This document shows, piece by piece, positions 34,395 to 45,041 of a stretch of 64,000 nt of DNA. How positions within the stretch are numbered: position 1 is the first letter of the stretch; each line of letters starts with the position of its first letter. The stretch covers positions 133,136 through 197,135 of the forward strand of contig DASYBU010000046.1 in the NCBI GenBank assembly GCA_036500605.1, written 5' to 3'. The DNA comes from JAFALK01 sp036500605 (GTDB taxonomy: Bacteria; Pseudomonadota; Gammaproteobacteria; Burkholderiales; Burkholderiaceae_C). The notes below the pieces were generated by a model. That model worked only from the letters and a program-made list of their open reading frames with translations, did no database searches and was not told the DNA's origin. Made by a program: the position numbers and the translations under genes.

Positions 34395-34958
34395 ATGTCA
34401 TTGATCAACACCCAAGTTCAACCTTTCAAGACCCAGGCTTTCCTGAACGGCAAGTTCATCGACGTCACCGAACAAACGCTCAAGGGCAAGTGGTCCGTGC
34501 TGATCTTCATGCCGGCTGCTTTCACCTTCAACTGCCCGACCGAAGTCGAAGACGCGGCTGACAACTACGCCGAGTTCCAGAAGGCCGGCGCCGAGGTCTA
34601 CATCGTCACGACCGACACGCATTTCTCGCACAAGGTCTGGCACGAAACCTCGCCGGCCGTCGGCAAGGCCAAGTTCCCGCTGGTCGGCGACCCGACCCAC
34701 ACGCTGACCAACGCTTTCGGCGTGCACATCCCTGAAGAAGGCCTGGCCCTGCGCGGCACCTTCGTGATCAATCCCGATGGCGTGATCAAGACGGCCGAGA
34801 TCCACTCGAATGAGATCGCTCGTGACGTCAAGGAAACGCTGCGCAAGCTCAAGGCTGCCCAGTACACCGCCGCCCATCCTGGCCAGGTCTGCCCGGCCAA
34901 GTGGAACGAAGGCGCCAAGACGATCACCCCGTCGCTGGACCTCGTCGGCAAGATCTAA
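34395..34958 (+). CDS. ahpC: Alkyl hydroperoxide reductase subunit C (typical 2-Cys peroxiredoxin)
   Basis: A 187-residue peroxiredoxin that reduces organic hydroperoxides, H2O2 and peroxynitrite. The peroxidatic Cys47 is in FTFNCPTEVED and the resolving Cys166 in HPGQVCPAKW, at nearly the same positions as E. coli AhpC. GAGGAT at 34383-34388 precedes the ATG at 34395; the frame is open upstream to 34236 across the repeat and the control region. Its reductase AhpF is encoded 161 bp downstream. Confidence 0.97.
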   Translation: MSLINTQVQPFKTQAFLNGKFIDVTEQTLKGKWSVLIFMPAAFTFNCPTEVEDAADNYAEFQKAGAEVYIVTTDTHFSHKVWHETSPAVGKAKFPLVGDPTHTLTNAFGVHIPEEGLALRGTFVINPDGVIKTAEIHSNEIARDVKETLRKLKAAQYTAAHPGQVCPAKWNEGAKTITPSLDLVGKI

Positions 34959-34993
34959 GCCTTCCGCTTGATCAAAGCTTGATCGCCCATGAT

Positions 34994-35016
34994 GCCGCGG
35001 GCTTGATGCCCGCGGC
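34994..35016 (+). terminator. Intercistronic hairpin between ahpC and ahpF
   Basis: Perfect 9-bp arms GCCGCGGGC (34994-35002) and GCCCGCGGC (35008-35016) around TTGAT. It lies 35 bp after the ahpC stop with no T tract. It could partly terminate transcription or protect the ahpC mRNA 3' end so that AhpC is made in excess over AhpF. A direct repeat of GCTTGATC (34966-34973 and 34977-34984) stands just before it. Confidence 0.6.
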
Positions 35017-35119
35017 TCCTCAAAGGCTTGTGAAAGTCTCTCTGAAAGCGTCCTGAGTCGATCCGGATGTTTTCAGAGTGGCTGGCCCCGCCACACCTGA
35101 ACATCGAAAGGACGACCCC

Positions 35120-36673
35120 ATGTTGGACGACACCCTCAAGGCGCAACTCGCCGCCTACCTCGAACGCGTCAAGCTGCCGTTCGAGATCATCGCCTCGCTC
35201 GACGAAGGCGATGCCTCCAAGGATCTGCTGAACCTGCTGGAAACGATCGTCGGCATGTCGGACAAGATCACGCTGCGCACCGATGGTGCTGACGCGCGCC
35301 GCCCTTCGTTCGCGCTGCAACGCGTCGGCTCCGAACAGAGCCTGCGCTTCGCCGGCATCCCGCTCGGTCATGAGTTCACTTCGCTCGTGCTGGCCCTGTT
35401 GTGGACCGGCGGTCATCCGCCCAAGGAAGAGCAGGAAGTGATGGACGCCGCAGCGGCTCTCGAAGGCGATCTGCGCTTCGAGGTCTACATGTCGCTCGAC
35501 TGCCATAACTGCCCGGACGTCGTGCAGGCGATGAGTCTGATGGCCGTGCTGAACCCGCGTGTGCAGACCGTGGTGATTGAAGGCGGCCTGTTCCAGGACG
35601 AGGTCAAGGCGCGCGAGATCATGGCCGTGCCGGCCGTGTTCCTGAACGGCGAGCATTTCGGCTCGGGCCGCATGGACCTGGCCGAGATCGTCGCCAAGCT
35701 CGACACCAATGCCTCGGCTCGCGATGCCGAGAAGCTCGCGGCCAAGGCGCCCTACGACATGCTGATCGTCGGCGGCGGCCCCGCAGGTGCGGCAGCGGCT
35801 GTGTACGCGGCTCGCAAGGGCATTCGCACCGGCATCGCGGCTGAGCGCTTTGGCGGCCAGGTCAATGACACGATGGGCATCGAGAACTTCATCTCGATCA
35901 CCGAAACGACCGGCCCGAAGTTCGCTTCGGCACTCGAGCAGCATGTGCGCGCCAACGAGGTCGAGATCATGAACTCGCAGCGCGCTGCGAAGCTGATCCC
36001 CGCCGAAAGCGAAGGCGGCCTGGTCGGCATTGAGTTGGCCAATGGCGCGGTGCTGAAGGCCCGCAGCGTGATCCTGTCAACCGGCGCGCGCTGGAGAAAC
36101 GTCAACGTGCCCGGCGAGGCCGAGTACAAGAACAAGGGCGTGGCCTACTGCCCGCATTGCGATGGTCCGCTGTTCAAGGGCAAGCGCGTGGCGGTGATCG
36201 GCGGCGGCAACTCCGGCGTGGAAGCGGCGATTGACCTGGCCAACATCGTCGAGCACGTGACGCTGATTGAATTCGCCGAGCATTTGCGTGCCGACGCCGT
36301 GCTGGTGAAGAAGCTGCACAGCCTGCCCAATGTCAAGGTTCACACCTTCGTGCAAACCACCGAGCTGACCGGCGACGGCAACAAGCTCAACGGCATCTCG
36401 TACAAGAACCGCGCGACCGACACCGAGCATCACATCGAGCTGGAGGGCGTGTTCGTGCAGATCGGTCTGGTGCCCAACACCGAGTGGCTGAAGGGTTCGA
36501 TCGCGCTGTCAAAGCACGGCGAGATCGAGATCGATGCGCGCGGTGCCACCTCGGTACCCGGCGTGTACGCGGCCGGCGACGTGACGACCGTGCCGTTCAA
36601 GCAGATCGTGATCGCGGCGGGCGATGGCGCGAAGGCCGCGCTGGGCGCCTTCGACTACCTGGTCCGTCACTGA
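35120..36673 (+). CDS. ahpF: Alkyl hydroperoxide reductase subunit F
   Basis: A 517-residue flavoprotein disulfide reductase that passes electrons from NADH to AhpC. An N-terminal double thioredoxin-fold domain carries the CHNC pair at residues 128-131. The FAD domain begins MLIVGGGPAGAAAAVYAAR, and the NADH domain shows VAVIGGGNSGVEAAIDLA with the second redox pair CPHC just before it. GVYAAGDVTTVP closes the FAD site. AAGGA stands before the ATG at 35120. Confidence 0.97.
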   Translation: MLDDTLKAQLAAYLERVKLPFEIIASLDEGDASKDLLNLLETIVGMSDKITLRTDGADARRPSFALQRVGSEQSLRFAGIPLGHEFTSLVLALLWTGGHPPKEEQEVMDAAAALEGDLRFEVYMSLDCHNCPDVVQAMSLMAVLNPRVQTVVIEGGLFQDEVKAREIMAVPAVFLNGEHFGSGRMDLAEIVAKLDTNASARDAEKLAAKAPYDMLIVGGGPAGAAAAVYAARKGIRTGIAAERFGGQVNDTMGIENFISITETTGPKFASALEQHVRANEVEIMNSQRAAKLIPAESEGGLVGIELANGAVLKARSVILSTGARWRNVNVPGEAEYKNKGVAYCPHCDGPLFKGKRVAVIGGGNSGVEAAIDLANIVEHVTLIEFAEHLRADAVLVKKLHSLPNVKVHTFVQTTELTGDGNKLNGISYKNRATDTEHHIELEGVFVQIGLVPNTEWLKGSIALSKHGEIEIDARGATSVPGVYAAGDVTTVPFKQIVIAAGDGAKAALGAFDYLVRH

Positions 36674-36686
36674 TCCTTTTTCTTTG

Positions 36687-37565
36687 CTAACGGCGTGCTT
36701 GCCGCCACAGCCCTTCCAGGCTGTAGGCGGCGAGTGCCGTCCAGATGATCGCGAAGCCGATCAGCTTGCTGCCATCCAGCGGCTCGCCGTAGACCCACAC
36801 GCCGATGCTGAACTGCAGCGTCGGCGCGATGTATTGCATCAGGCCGAGCATCGTCAGCGTGATGCGCCGCGCGCCCGCCGCAAACATCAGCAGCGGGATG
36901 GCGGTGATCGGCCCGGCCAGCAGCAGCCAGCCGATCACGGTCGGTGTGGCGGTGGCGAAGGCGCTCTCGCCGTGCGCGGTCCACAGCGCCAGGGCGATGC
37001 CGGCGATCGGCGCCAGCACCATCGTCTCCAGCGTGAGACCTTCCAGCGCGCCTAAGGCCGCCGTCTTGCGCATCAGCCCGTAGAGGCCGAACGATGCCGC
37101 CAGCGCCAGCGCGATCCACGGCGGATGGCCGGCCGAAACGGTGAGCCACAACACGCCCGCCGTGGCCAGCGCCAGCGCCGCCCATTGCAGCGGGCGAGGG
37201 CGCTCGCGCAGCACCGCGTAACCGAGCGCCACACTGACCAGCGGGTTGATGAAGTAGCCCAGGCTCGACTCCACGACATGGCCGTTCTGCACCGCCCAGA
37301 CGTAGATCACCCAGTTGGTCGAAAGCAGCAGCGCCGAGAGCGCGAAGGTGGCCAGCAGGCGCGGATTCTTCAGCGCCGCACGCAACCAATCCCAGCGCTG
37401 CAGCACGGTGAGGATGCTCAGCAGCACGACAAGCGACCAGAGCGTGCGATGCGCGATCACCTCGAAGGCGTTGACCCCATGCAACTGCTTGAAGTAGAGC
37501 GGGAACAAGCCCCAGATCGCATAGGCGAGGAAGGCATAGAGCATGCCGGTGCGGTTGGAAGACAT
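36687..37565 (-). CDS. rarD: RarD-type EamA/DMT permease
   Basis: A 292-residue ten-helix protein. GMLYAFLAYAIWGLFPLYFKQLHGVNAFEVIAHRTLWS is the characteristic start of the RarD (chloramphenicol-sensitive protein) group. TNWVIYVWAVQNGHVVESSLGYFINPL and the C-terminal LGLMQYIAPTLQFSIGVWVYGEPL blocks are equally diagnostic. The physiological substrate is unknown. It is convergent with ahpF (13 bp) and divergent from the MoaD-like gene (60 bp). Confidence 0.93.
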   Translation of the reverse strand: MSSNRTGMLYAFLAYAIWGLFPLYFKQLHGVNAFEVIAHRTLWSLVVLLSILTVLQRWDWLRAALKNPRLLATFALSALLLSTNWVIYVWAVQNGHVVESSLGYFINPLVSVALGYAVLRERPRPLQWAALALATAGVLWLTVSAGHPPWIALALAASFGLYGLMRKTAALGALEGLTLETMVLAPIAGIALALWTAHGESAFATATPTVIGWLLLAGPITAIPLLMFAAGARRITLTMLGLMQYIAPTLQFSIGVWVYGEPLDGSKLIGFAIIWTALAAYSLEGLWRQARR

Positions 37566-37625
37566 GGGCGGCGTATCAGGGTAGGGCCGCGATTGTCGAC
37601 GACGGGTGGAGCGTTATCCTTCCGC

Positions 37626-37895
37626 ATGGCCAGGATCGTCTTCACGCCGCAATTGCGCCGCTTTGTCGAAACCCCCGAGGTGGAGACCGAGGCAACGCTG
37701 CTGCGTGCGGGCCTGGACGCGGCGTTCGCGAGCAACCCGCGCCTGCGCGGCTATGTGCTCGACGACCAGGGCCATCTGCGGCCCAATGTGGTGATCTTCG
37801 TGGACGGCCGTCGCGTGCGTGATGGCCAGCGCTTGGATGATGCGCTCACCAGCAGCAGCGTCGTCCACGTCTTGCAAGCATTGTCTGGAGGCTGA
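37626..37895 (+). CDS. MoaD/ThiS-family ubiquitin-like protein
   Basis: An 89-residue protein with the size and ending of a ubiquitin-like sulfur carrier. It has an early strand (RIVFTPQLRRFV), a loop VVIFVDGRRVRDGQRLDDAL typical of MoaD, and a free C-terminal Gly-Gly. In MoaD and ThiS that Gly-Gly is adenylated and thiocarboxylated. No moaE, thiG or E1-like gene is nearby; instead the next gene, two bases after the stop, encodes a beta-propeller protein. It may be a carrier or a protein tag with a non-standard partner. Confidence 0.8.
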   Translation: MARIVFTPQLRRFVETPEVETEATLLRAGLDAAFASNPRLRGYVLDDQGHLRPNVVIFVDGRRVRDGQRLDDALTSSSVVHVLQALSGG

Positions 37896-37897
37896 TC

Positions 37898-38977
37898 ATG
37901 AGCATGAGTGCATGGGTGGGGACCCGCAAGGGACTGTTCGAACTGAGGCATGAGGGCGGCGACGGTGACGCCTGGCAGATCGCCAACATCAGTTTCCTGG
38001 CCGAACCGGTCAGCATGGTGCTGCCGCCTGACGCACAGGGCCACATGCTGGTCGCGCTGAATCTGGGTCATTTCGGGGTCAAGGTGCAGGCCTCCAAGGA
38101 TCGCGGCAAGAGCTGGTCGGAAGTGGCCACGCCCACCTATCCTGCGCAGCCGGAGGGCGCCGAAGGGCCAGCCTGGAAACTGGTGCAGATCTGGTCCATG
38201 GAGCGCGACGCGCGCGGCGCGATCTGGGCCGGCACCAATCCTGGCGGCCTGTTCAAGAGCGCGGATGGCGGCGCGAGCTGGCAGCTCAACGAATCCCTCT
38301 GGCACCGCAAGGAGAGGCTGGGCTGGTTTGGCGGCGGCTATGACTCACCGGGCATCCACTCGATCTGCATGCACCCGCAGCATCCCGATGAAATGCTGCT
38401 CGGCATTTCATGCGGGGGCGCCTGGCGCACGACGGACGGCGGTGCGGACTGGCAGTTGCGTGCGGCCGGCATGCGCGCCGATTTCATGCCGCCCGAGCAG
38501 AACGGCGAGCAGAACATCCAGGATCCCCACCTGATCGTGCGCAGCGCCAGCGCCCCCGACGTGCTGTGGACCCAGCACCATTGCGGCATCTGGCGCTCGG
38601 CTGACAACGGCGCGAGCTGGCACGAATGCAAGACCGAGCCTTCCAGTTTCGGCTTTGCCGTGGCGGCCCATCCCAAGGACGGCAACACCGCCTGGTTCGT
38701 GCCGGCCATCAAGGACGAGAAGCGCGTGCCCGTGGACGCCGCCCTGTGCGTGACCCGCACGCGCGACGGCGGCAAGAGCTTTGAGGTGCTGCGTAACGGC
38801 CTGCCTCAGCGGCACGCCTATGATTTGATCTACCGCCACAGCTTGGCCGTGGATGACAGTGGGCAGCATCTCCTGATGGGCAGCACCACGGGCAATCTCT
38901 GGGCCAGCGCCGACGGCGGCGACCACTGGACCACCGTGGCGGCCCATCTGCCGCCGATTTACGCCGTCAAGATTTGA
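37898..38977 (+). CDS. BNR / sialidase-like beta-propeller protein
   Basis: A 359-residue protein of repeated propeller blades. Asp-box-like motifs recur: SKDRGKSW (about residue 68), SADGGASW (about 123), TTDGGADW (about 179), SADNGASW (about 227), TRDGGKSF (about 287) and SADGGDHW near the end. This resembles the exo-alpha-sialidase/BNR fold but lacks an obvious sialidase Arg triad, so hydrolase activity is doubtful. There is no signal peptide, so it should be cytoplasmic. It begins two bases after the MoaD-like gene and probably acts with it. Confidence 0.8.
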   Translation: MSMSAWVGTRKGLFELRHEGGDGDAWQIANISFLAEPVSMVLPPDAQGHMLVALNLGHFGVKVQASKDRGKSWSEVATPTYPAQPEGAEGPAWKLVQIWSMERDARGAIWAGTNPGGLFKSADGGASWQLNESLWHRKERLGWFGGGYDSPGIHSICMHPQHPDEMLLGISCGGAWRTTDGGADWQLRAAGMRADFMPPEQNGEQNIQDPHLIVRSASAPDVLWTQHHCGIWRSADNGASWHECKTEPSSFGFAVAAHPKDGNTAWFVPAIKDEKRVPVDAALCVTRTRDGGKSFEVLRNGLPQRHAYDLIYRHSLAVDDSGQHLLMGSTTGNLWASADGGDHWTTVAAHLPPIYAVKI

Positions 38978-38991
38978 AAGAGGTTCTCTTG

Positions 38992-40899
38992 TTGCATCGC
39001 TCTCTGGTTTCGCTGTTCCTCGCCGCTGTCTCGATTCCTGCCACCGTTCTTGCGGCCGATGCCGAGCCGGACTACACGTCCGACTACACCAAGTACGAAT
39101 ACCGCGTCCCGGTGCGCGACGGCAAGAAGCTCTTCACCGTCGTCTATGCACCCAAGGACACGAGCCGCAGCTATCCCGTCCTGATGATCCGCACGCCCTA
39201 TGGCTGCGGCCCCTACGGCGTCGCTCGCAACAATGTGCAGCGGGCCGCACCCACGAGCGACTTCCTCAAGGCCGGCTACATCTTCGTCTGCCAGGACGTG
39301 CGGGGCCGCTACATGTCCGAAGGCGTGTTCGTGGAGATGACGCCGCATCTCGACGTCAAGAACAGCAAGCAGGACATTGACGAGAGCAGCGACACGAACG
39401 ACACCGTGCAATGGCTGCTCGATCACGTCAAGGGCCACAACGGGCGCGTCGGCCTGTGGGGCATTTCCTATCCCGGCTTTTATGCAGCGGCTTCGTTGCC
39501 GCAGGCGCATCCGGCCATCAAGGCGGTCTCGCCCCAGGCGCCGATCGCCGATCTCTACCGCGACGACGACAGCTTCCACGGCGGCGCCTTCATGCTGGCC
39601 GCCAACTACGGCTTCTACGCCGCGTACCAGCCGCAGGCTACGCCGACCGACGAGCCGCGCCACTGGAAGGAGTTCGACGAGCACAACGGCGACGGCTACG
39701 ACTACTTCCTGCGCCTGGGCAATCTGGCCAATATGGCCAAGCTGATCGGCAACAACCCGCTGTTCGATGACACCCTCGAACATGACAGTTACGACGCCTT
39801 CTGGCAGAAGCGCGCGCTGACCCCGCATCTGAAGAACATCCAGCCCGCCGTGCTGACCGTGGGCGGATGGTTCGATGCGGAAGACCTGGCTGGCCCGTTG
39901 GCGATCAACCGGGCGCTCAGGGCAGGTGGCAAAGGCAGCAACCCGCGGCAGACGCTGGTGATGGGCCCCTGGACCCACGGCGGCTGGATCGGCCAGCAAG
40001 GGCGGGCGCTGGGCCGAGTGGACTTCGGCCAGAACACCAGCGAGTTCTTCCAGAAGAAGCTGCTGTTCCCCTTCTTCGAGCAATACCTGCGCAGCGGAGC
40101 CGATGCCAAGCTGCCGGCTGCCTATGTGTTTGAAACCGGCACCAACATCTGGCGGCAGTACAGCGCCTGGCCGCCGGCCGAGGCCAAGCCGCGTGCGCTT
40201 TATTTCCAGGCCGGTGGCCAACTGAACTGGACGGCGCCGACCGAAGCCGCACCGGCTTTTGATGCCTATGTGAGCGACCCGAACAAGCCAGTGCCTTTCA
40301 TCGCCTATGCCGCACAGGGCATGCCGCGCGAATACATGGCCAGCGATCAACGCTTTGCATCCACGCGCCCCGATGTGCTGGTCTACGAGACCGAAGTGCT
40401 CGAGAGTGATGTGACCCTCGCCGGACCGCTGACGGCCAATCTCAAGGTGTCCACGACCGGTACCGATGCCGACTGGGTCGTCAAGCTGATCGACGTCTAT
40501 CCGGCTGATCCGTATCTGCTGCCCGAGGTGCCCGCGCCTGAACGCGTCAAGCACGCCGATTCGACCGTGCCGCTCTCCAGCATGGGCGGCTATCAACAGC
40601 TGGTGCGCGCCAACCCGCTGCGTGCGCGTTTCCGCCACGGCTTCGACAAGCCCGAGGCGGTGGTGCCCGGCGAGGTCGAGGCGGTGCAGGTCGAGCTGCA
40701 GGACATCAACCACACCTTCCGCCGCGGCCACCGCATCATGGTCCAGGTGCAAAGCTCCTGGTTCCCGCTGATCGACCGCAATCCGCAGAGCTTTGTCCGC
40801 ATCCGCGATGCCAAGCCCGAAGACTTCAAGGCCGCGACGCAGCAGCTCTACCGCTGGCGCGATCAGCCCTCAAGCCTGTCGGTCCGGGTGATCGAGTAA
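38992..40899 (+). CDS. CocE/NonD-family hydrolase (X-Pro dipeptidyl-peptidase S15 type)
   Basis: A secreted alpha/beta hydrolase of about 635 residues. The nucleophile Ser is in GLWGISYPGFYAA, the Asp in VGGWFDAED and the His in GPWTHGGW, as in cocaine esterase and alpha-amino-acid ester hydrolases. A C-terminal jelly-roll domain follows. The start is unclear: TTG codons at 38974, 38989 and 38992 are in frame; GAGG at 38980-38983 favours 38992, giving a clean signal peptide (SLVSLFLAAVSIPATVLA). The 3' end overlaps the convergent TruC-like gene by 30 bp. Confidence 0.88.
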   Translation: MHRSLVSLFLAAVSIPATVLAADAEPDYTSDYTKYEYRVPVRDGKKLFTVVYAPKDTSRSYPVLMIRTPYGCGPYGVARNNVQRAAPTSDFLKAGYIFVCQDVRGRYMSEGVFVEMTPHLDVKNSKQDIDESSDTNDTVQWLLDHVKGHNGRVGLWGISYPGFYAAASLPQAHPAIKAVSPQAPIADLYRDDDSFHGGAFMLAANYGFYAAYQPQATPTDEPRHWKEFDEHNGDGYDYFLRLGNLANMAKLIGNNPLFDDTLEHDSYDAFWQKRALTPHLKNIQPAVLTVGGWFDAEDLAGPLAINRALRAGGKGSNPRQTLVMGPWTHGGWIGQQGRALGRVDFGQNTSEFFQKKLLFPFFEQYLRSGADAKLPAAYVFETGTNIWRQYSAWPPAEAKPRALYFQAGGQLNWTAPTEAAPAFDAYVSDPNKPVPFIAYAAQGMPREYMASDQRFASTRPDVLVYETEVLESDVTLAGPLTANLKVSTTGTDADWVVKLIDVYPADPYLLPEVPAPERVKHADSTVPLSSMGGYQQLVRANPLRARFRHGFDKPEAVVPGEVEAVQVELQDINHTFRRGHRIMVQVQSSWFPLIDRNPQSFVRIRDAKPEDFKAATQQLYRWRDQPSSLSVRVIE

Positions 40900-41574
40900 G
40901 GCCCATTCGGGGCCCGGTGCGGCCTCGAACTTCAGCGGCAGCCCCGTCAAAGGGTGTGTGAACGCGAGGCTCTGTGCGTGCAGCCAGAGCCTTTGCGTGC
41001 CCAGGAATGAGGCGACGGCGCGATTGAGCGGGCCCTTGCCATGCGTGGAGTCGCCCACGATCGGATGCGCGATGTGCTTCAAGTGCCGGCGGATCTGATG
41101 GCGGCGGCCGGACTCCGGCGCGGCTTCGATCAAGGCGAAGCGGCTGGTCTCGAAGCGCGGGTCCAGCGCCAGCTTCCATTCCAGGCGCTGCCGCACGCGC
41201 CACCCTGTGCGAGCGGCCAGGAGCTCCTGGCCGGCCGAGGCGAGCTCGGGATCGCGTGCGAGCGGATGATCGATCAGCCCTTGGTCGGCGCCGGGCCAGC
41301 CGCGCACGAGCGCGAGGTACTGCTTGCTCATCCGGGCGCTCTCGAACAGCGTGCCCAGCAGCGAAGCCACGCTGGCATCGAGCGCAAACAACAGCACGCC
41401 GCTCGTCCCTTTATCAAGGCGATGCGCCGGCCAGACCTGCCGCCCCAACTGATCGCGCAGCATTTGCAGGGCGAAGCGCTGCTCTCCCGCATCGAGCGCG
41501 CTGCGATGAACGAGCAAGCCGGCGGGCTTGTCGATGGCGACGAGGTGCTCGTCGATGTAGAGGATGTGCAACAT
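40870..41574 (-). CDS. truC: tRNA pseudouridine synthase, TruC/RluA family
   Basis: A 234-residue pseudouridine synthase. The catalytic Asp is in PAHRLDKGTSGVLLFA; IDKPAGLLVH near the start and GRRHQIRRHLKHIAHPIVGD near residue 160 are RluA-family blocks. Length, and the absence of an S4 domain, fit TruC (tRNA U65) better than RluA-D. It is read from the opposite strand and its last 30 bp overlap the CocE gene's end. Confidence 0.88.
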   Translation of the reverse strand: MLHILYIDEHLVAIDKPAGLLVHRSALDAGEQRFALQMLRDQLGRQVWPAHRLDKGTSGVLLFALDASVASLLGTLFESARMSKQYLALVRGWPGADQGLIDHPLARDPELASAGQELLAARTGWRVRQRLEWKLALDPRFETSRFALIEAAPESGRRHQIRRHLKHIAHPIVGDSTHGKGPLNRAVASFLGTQRLWLHAQSLAFTHPLTGLPLKFEAAPGPEWALLDHPDRQA

Positions 41575-41748
41575 ATTCGAGGTGAGTATTACCTTTGCTT
41601 ACGCCTCTGTGCGATCAAAGTCACGGTTAGGGCTGACACCCCCATTTGTAGGGAGTGCTTCGGCAAGGAAGGAACGAAAGAATCCCGTCACATTGCCGAT
41701 GCATCATGAATGGTGCGGGCCTTGGAAAGCCTGCATAGGGAGTTGGAA

Positions 41749-42144
41749 ATGCCGCAAGAACTGCATGTTGGATACCGTTCTCGCCTGGTGACGAGCCTGG
41801 CCTGGTTGCTGATGCTCACGGGCCTTTGTGGCCTCGTGCTGGCCGGCTATCGAGGCACTTTCGCTTTCAAGCGAATTGACTCTCTGGAGGCTATGGGCCT
41901 TTCCTTGTTGGTCTGCGGCGCGCTCCTGACGGTGCTCGCCGGTCAAGCGCTTCTGCGCCGCCATGAATGGGGCCGTCGCCTGGCCGCTGTTCTGCTCGTG
42001 CTGCTGGTGCCGGCTTTGCCGGCTCTGCCGCTGGTGACCGAAGCGAATCTGTTCCTGCTGGTGCCCAGCGTGATCATCAGCGCCGTGCTGGTCTGGATGC
42101 TGCGGGCCCTGGGTCGCCCGGTGGTCAGGCAAGAATTCATCTGA
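41749..42144 (+). CDS. Small membrane protein, unrecognised
   Basis: A 131-residue protein with four hydrophobic segments, including LVTSLAWLLMLTGLCGLVLAGY, LSLLVCGALLTVLAGQALL and a long C-terminal hydrophobic stretch. I recognise no family. AGGGAG at 41737-41742 sets the ATG at 41749; an upstream ATG at 41710 would add 13 residues without a ribosome-binding site. The 174 bp before it hold no other gene that I can see. Confidence 0.65.
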   Translation: MPQELHVGYRSRLVTSLAWLLMLTGLCGLVLAGYRGTFAFKRIDSLEAMGLSLLVCGALLTVLAGQALLRRHEWGRRLAAVLLVLLVPALPALPLVTEANLFLLVPSVIISAVLVWMLRALGRPVVRQEFI

Positions 42145-42155
42145 GCTGATCGCGC

Positions 42156-42527
42156 TCAGTCGATATCCCCGTCCAGATAGAGCCACGCGCCGTCTTGGCG
42201 CACAAAGCGGCTGATCTCATGCAACCGCTGGGCTCGACCCCCGAGCTTGCTGCGAGCCACGAACTCCACCGCGGCGTGATCGGCGTCCTGCCTCACATGC
42301 TTCCTCACCTCCAGCCCCAGCCAGCGCAGCCCTGGCTCGTTGGGCATGAGGCTTGAGGGCCGCGTGCTCGGGTGCCAGGTCTTGAGCAGGTACTCGATCT
42401 CATCTTGCACAAAGGCGCTGTAGCGCGAGCGCATCAGCGCTTCGGCGTCTGGCGCCAATTCTCCGGCGTGATAGCGGCCGCAGCAGTCGGCATAGGGGCG
42501 GCTCAGTCCGCAAGGGCAGGGCGTCAT
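42156..42527 (-). CDS. YchJ-family (UPF0225) protein with SEC-C motif
   Basis: A 123-residue protein. The N-terminal MTPCPCGLSRPYADCCGRYH is a SEC-C zinc-binding motif, followed by the YchJ block ALMRSRYSAFVQDEIEYLLKTWHPSTRP and FVARSKLGG...HEISRFVRQDGAWLY. Function of the family is unknown. The ATG at 42525-42527 gives the normal N-terminus. Only 22 bp separate it from the divergent uvrD start. Confidence 0.9.
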   Translation of the reverse strand: MTPCPCGLSRPYADCCGRYHAGELAPDAEALMRSRYSAFVQDEIEYLLKTWHPSTRPSSLMPNEPGLRWLGLEVRKHVRQDADHAAVEFVARSKLGGRAQRLHEISRFVRQDGAWLYLDGDID

Positions 42528-42549
42528 GCCGGGATCATAAAATCGGTCG

Positions 42550-44928
<2,379 letters not shown>

Positions 44929-44948
44929 GGCTGGCAGACTGTCTTGTA

Positions 44949-45019
44949 TTCCTCCTGTACATCCTGTTCATCCATGTTTAAAACCTGTATTTACATGGAT
45001 GAACAGGATGCACAGGATG
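44949..45019. repeat. Nonamer-based palindromic intergenic repeat, copy 2
   Basis: Arms at 44949-44977 and 44993-45019 pair around a short AT-rich loop, with the same CCTGTACATCCTGT and CATGGATGAACAGGATG units as the copy at 34201-34277. GACTGTCTT stands just left, as in copy 1. It sits between uvrD and the aminopeptidase gene, with the right arm ending 22 bp before the latter's ATG, so it is probably transcribed as part of that leader. Confidence 0.85.
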
Positions 45020-45041
45020 GGAAACGCCCCGAGCTGACCCC

